Of a stretch of DNA of 25,974 nt, positions 25,292 through 25,974 are shown one piece after another. The notes below the pieces were generated by a model. That model ran no database searches, was not told the origin of the DNA, and saw only the letters and a list, made by a program, of their open reading frames with translations. Position 1 is the first letter of the stretch. Every line of letters begins with the position of its first letter. Source of the stretch: a virus; the IMG/VR virus record IMGVR_UViG_3300034272_000784, positions 1 through 25,974 of that record; one strand, written 5' to 3'. The translations under genes and the position numbers were made by a program.

Positions 25292-25292
25292 T
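25287..25292 (+). promoter_or_regulatory. -10 promoter box for the dioxygenase gene (leaderless)
   Basis: A perfect TATAAT lies exactly 6 nt before ATG 25299, the same spacing as at 692-704, so the mRNA is expected to start at the start codon. No Shine-Dalgarno sequence lies at a usable distance and no clear -35 box or TGn is seen. The TAA stop of the upstream small gene is contained in this box. Confidence 0.68.
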
Positions 25293-25298
25293 ATTAGT

Positions 25299-25967
25299 AT
25301 GACTACTTTCCCATTGCTAGATAAATTTCCAAAGTATAAAAAATTGAGAGAATCTCAAGACTATGTGTCTGATCAAGATTTTATTCCAATCTTAGTAGAT
25401 AATATTTTTACTGATAAAGAACTAAAGGCTATATTGCAAGCAGCCAGGGAATTTCCTTTAAAAAAGGTTAGAGTTCAAAAATGGGGTGGGCAAGGAGTTC
25501 TAGATCATATAAAAATTTCAGATAATATAATTGCAAAAATACAAAACTTAGCATCAGAAGTATGCAATAAAGATTTGGTTGTTGCAGAATATTCTGTTGT
25601 TAGATATTCTCCTGAGTACGGATATGAAGTTAAATTGTTTCCACATTATGACACAAGGCCGTACGAGATGTTTGTTTTTGATGTTCAATTGCAAACAAAT
25701 GAGGATTGGGGAATAATTGTTGAAGGCAAACAATTTAATATTTTAGACAATCAGGCCTTACTATTTTCTGGGACTCAACAGATGCACTGGAGAGAAAATA
25801 AAAAATTGCAAGATAACTCAGAAATACTAATGATGTTTTTCTGGCTTAAGCATAAAATTTCAAAGCCCATATCTGAAACTATTTCAACAATTATGCTTGA
25901 AAGACAAACAGTTCTTCAAAAAGAAACAAATATCTTGAGTGACGAAACTTTAAGGAAAAGAGGATAA
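25299..25967 (+). CDS. 2-oxoglutarate/Fe(II)-dependent dioxygenase-like protein
   Basis: This 222-residue protein has the double-stranded beta-helix signature of 2OG-Fe(II) enzymes: an H-x-D pair, H116-Y-D118 in LFPHYDTRP, and a distal His163 in QQMHWRE, about 45 residues later and followed by Arg165. Strands such as FVFDVQLQTNEDWGIIVEG and NQALLFSGTQQ lie between them as in the prolyl-hydroxylase type. Such enzymes hydroxylate or demethylate proteins or nucleic acids; phages also use them to modify DNA bases. No substrate can be named. The co-substrate arginine is not certain: the usual H-x(8-10)-R spacing is not clear here. It appears to be a leaderless single gene after the replication module. 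The window ends 7 nt after its stop, so its downstream context is unknown. Confidence 0.75.
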   Translation: MTTFPLLDKFPKYKKLRESQDYVSDQDFIPILVDNIFTDKELKAILQAAREFPLKKVRVQKWGGQGVLDHIKISDNIIAKIQNLASEVCNKDLVVAEYSVVRYSPEYGYEVKLFPHYDTRPYEMFVFDVQLQTNEDWGIIVEGKQFNILDNQALLFSGTQQMHWRENKKLQDNSEILMMFFWLKHKISKPISETISTIMLERQTVLQKETNILSDETLRKRG

Positions 25968-25974
25968 TCCTAGG

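Overview
The window is one continuous stretch of a tailed double-stranded DNA phage (or prophage) genome. It is AT-rich (roughly one third G+C by eye), and every gene I can support lies on the plus strand, tightly packed with 1-55 nt overlaps. No integrase, tRNA, CRISPR array, insertion sequence or endolysin is visible. The order major tail protein, tail assembly chaperones, very long tape measure, distal tail protein, hub and fibre-like proteins indicates a long non-contractile tail (siphovirus type); no sheath or contractile baseplate genes appear. Two genes start exactly 6 nt after a perfect TATAAT, which predicts leaderless mRNAs, and the DNA polymerase is the DnaE type with a complete PHP metal site, as in Mycobacterium DnaE1. 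Both fit an actinobacterial host, and the low G+C suggests a low-GC actinobacterium such as a planktonic one. The host is an inference, not something shown directly.

Tail module (1-16754). The window opens inside the major tail protein gene, which ends in a strong intrinsic terminator. An extended -10 promoter abuts that terminator and drives a tail assembly chaperone that is an in-frame fusion of the two chaperone domains, with an A_AAA_AAC slippery heptamer at the domain junction. A second promoter precedes a separate paralogue of the first domain alone. Next come a 2407-residue tape measure carrying a TP901-type core, several hydrophobic segments and a LysM-like domain, then the distal tail protein, a 1386-residue hub with a lectin-like insertion, and four smaller tail-tip or fibre-like proteins.

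Junction (16754-17968). Four small genes follow: a zinc ribbon, a MerR/excisionase-like helix-turn-helix protein whose start overlaps it, and two unrecognised proteins of 68 and 102 residues.

Replication and recombination module (17961-25291). A DnaB-like helicase, a short DnaG-like primase, a gp32-like single-strand binding protein, a full-length DNA polymerase III alpha subunit and a RecA-like recombinase form a near-complete replisome. No sliding clamp, clamp loader or separate proofreading exonuclease lies in the window, so the phage may borrow the host clamp and proofread through its own PHP domain. A second small zinc-ribbon protein, starting with TTG, overlaps the end of recA. The window closes with a leaderless gene for a 2-oxoglutarate/Fe(II) dioxygenase-like protein of unknown substrate.

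The least usual points are the duplicated and fused tail assembly chaperones with a slippery site in the wrong arrangement for classical frameshifting, promoter boxes built into stop codons and a terminator, the LysM-like domain in the tape measure, and a gp32-like protein that appears to lack its zinc ligands.
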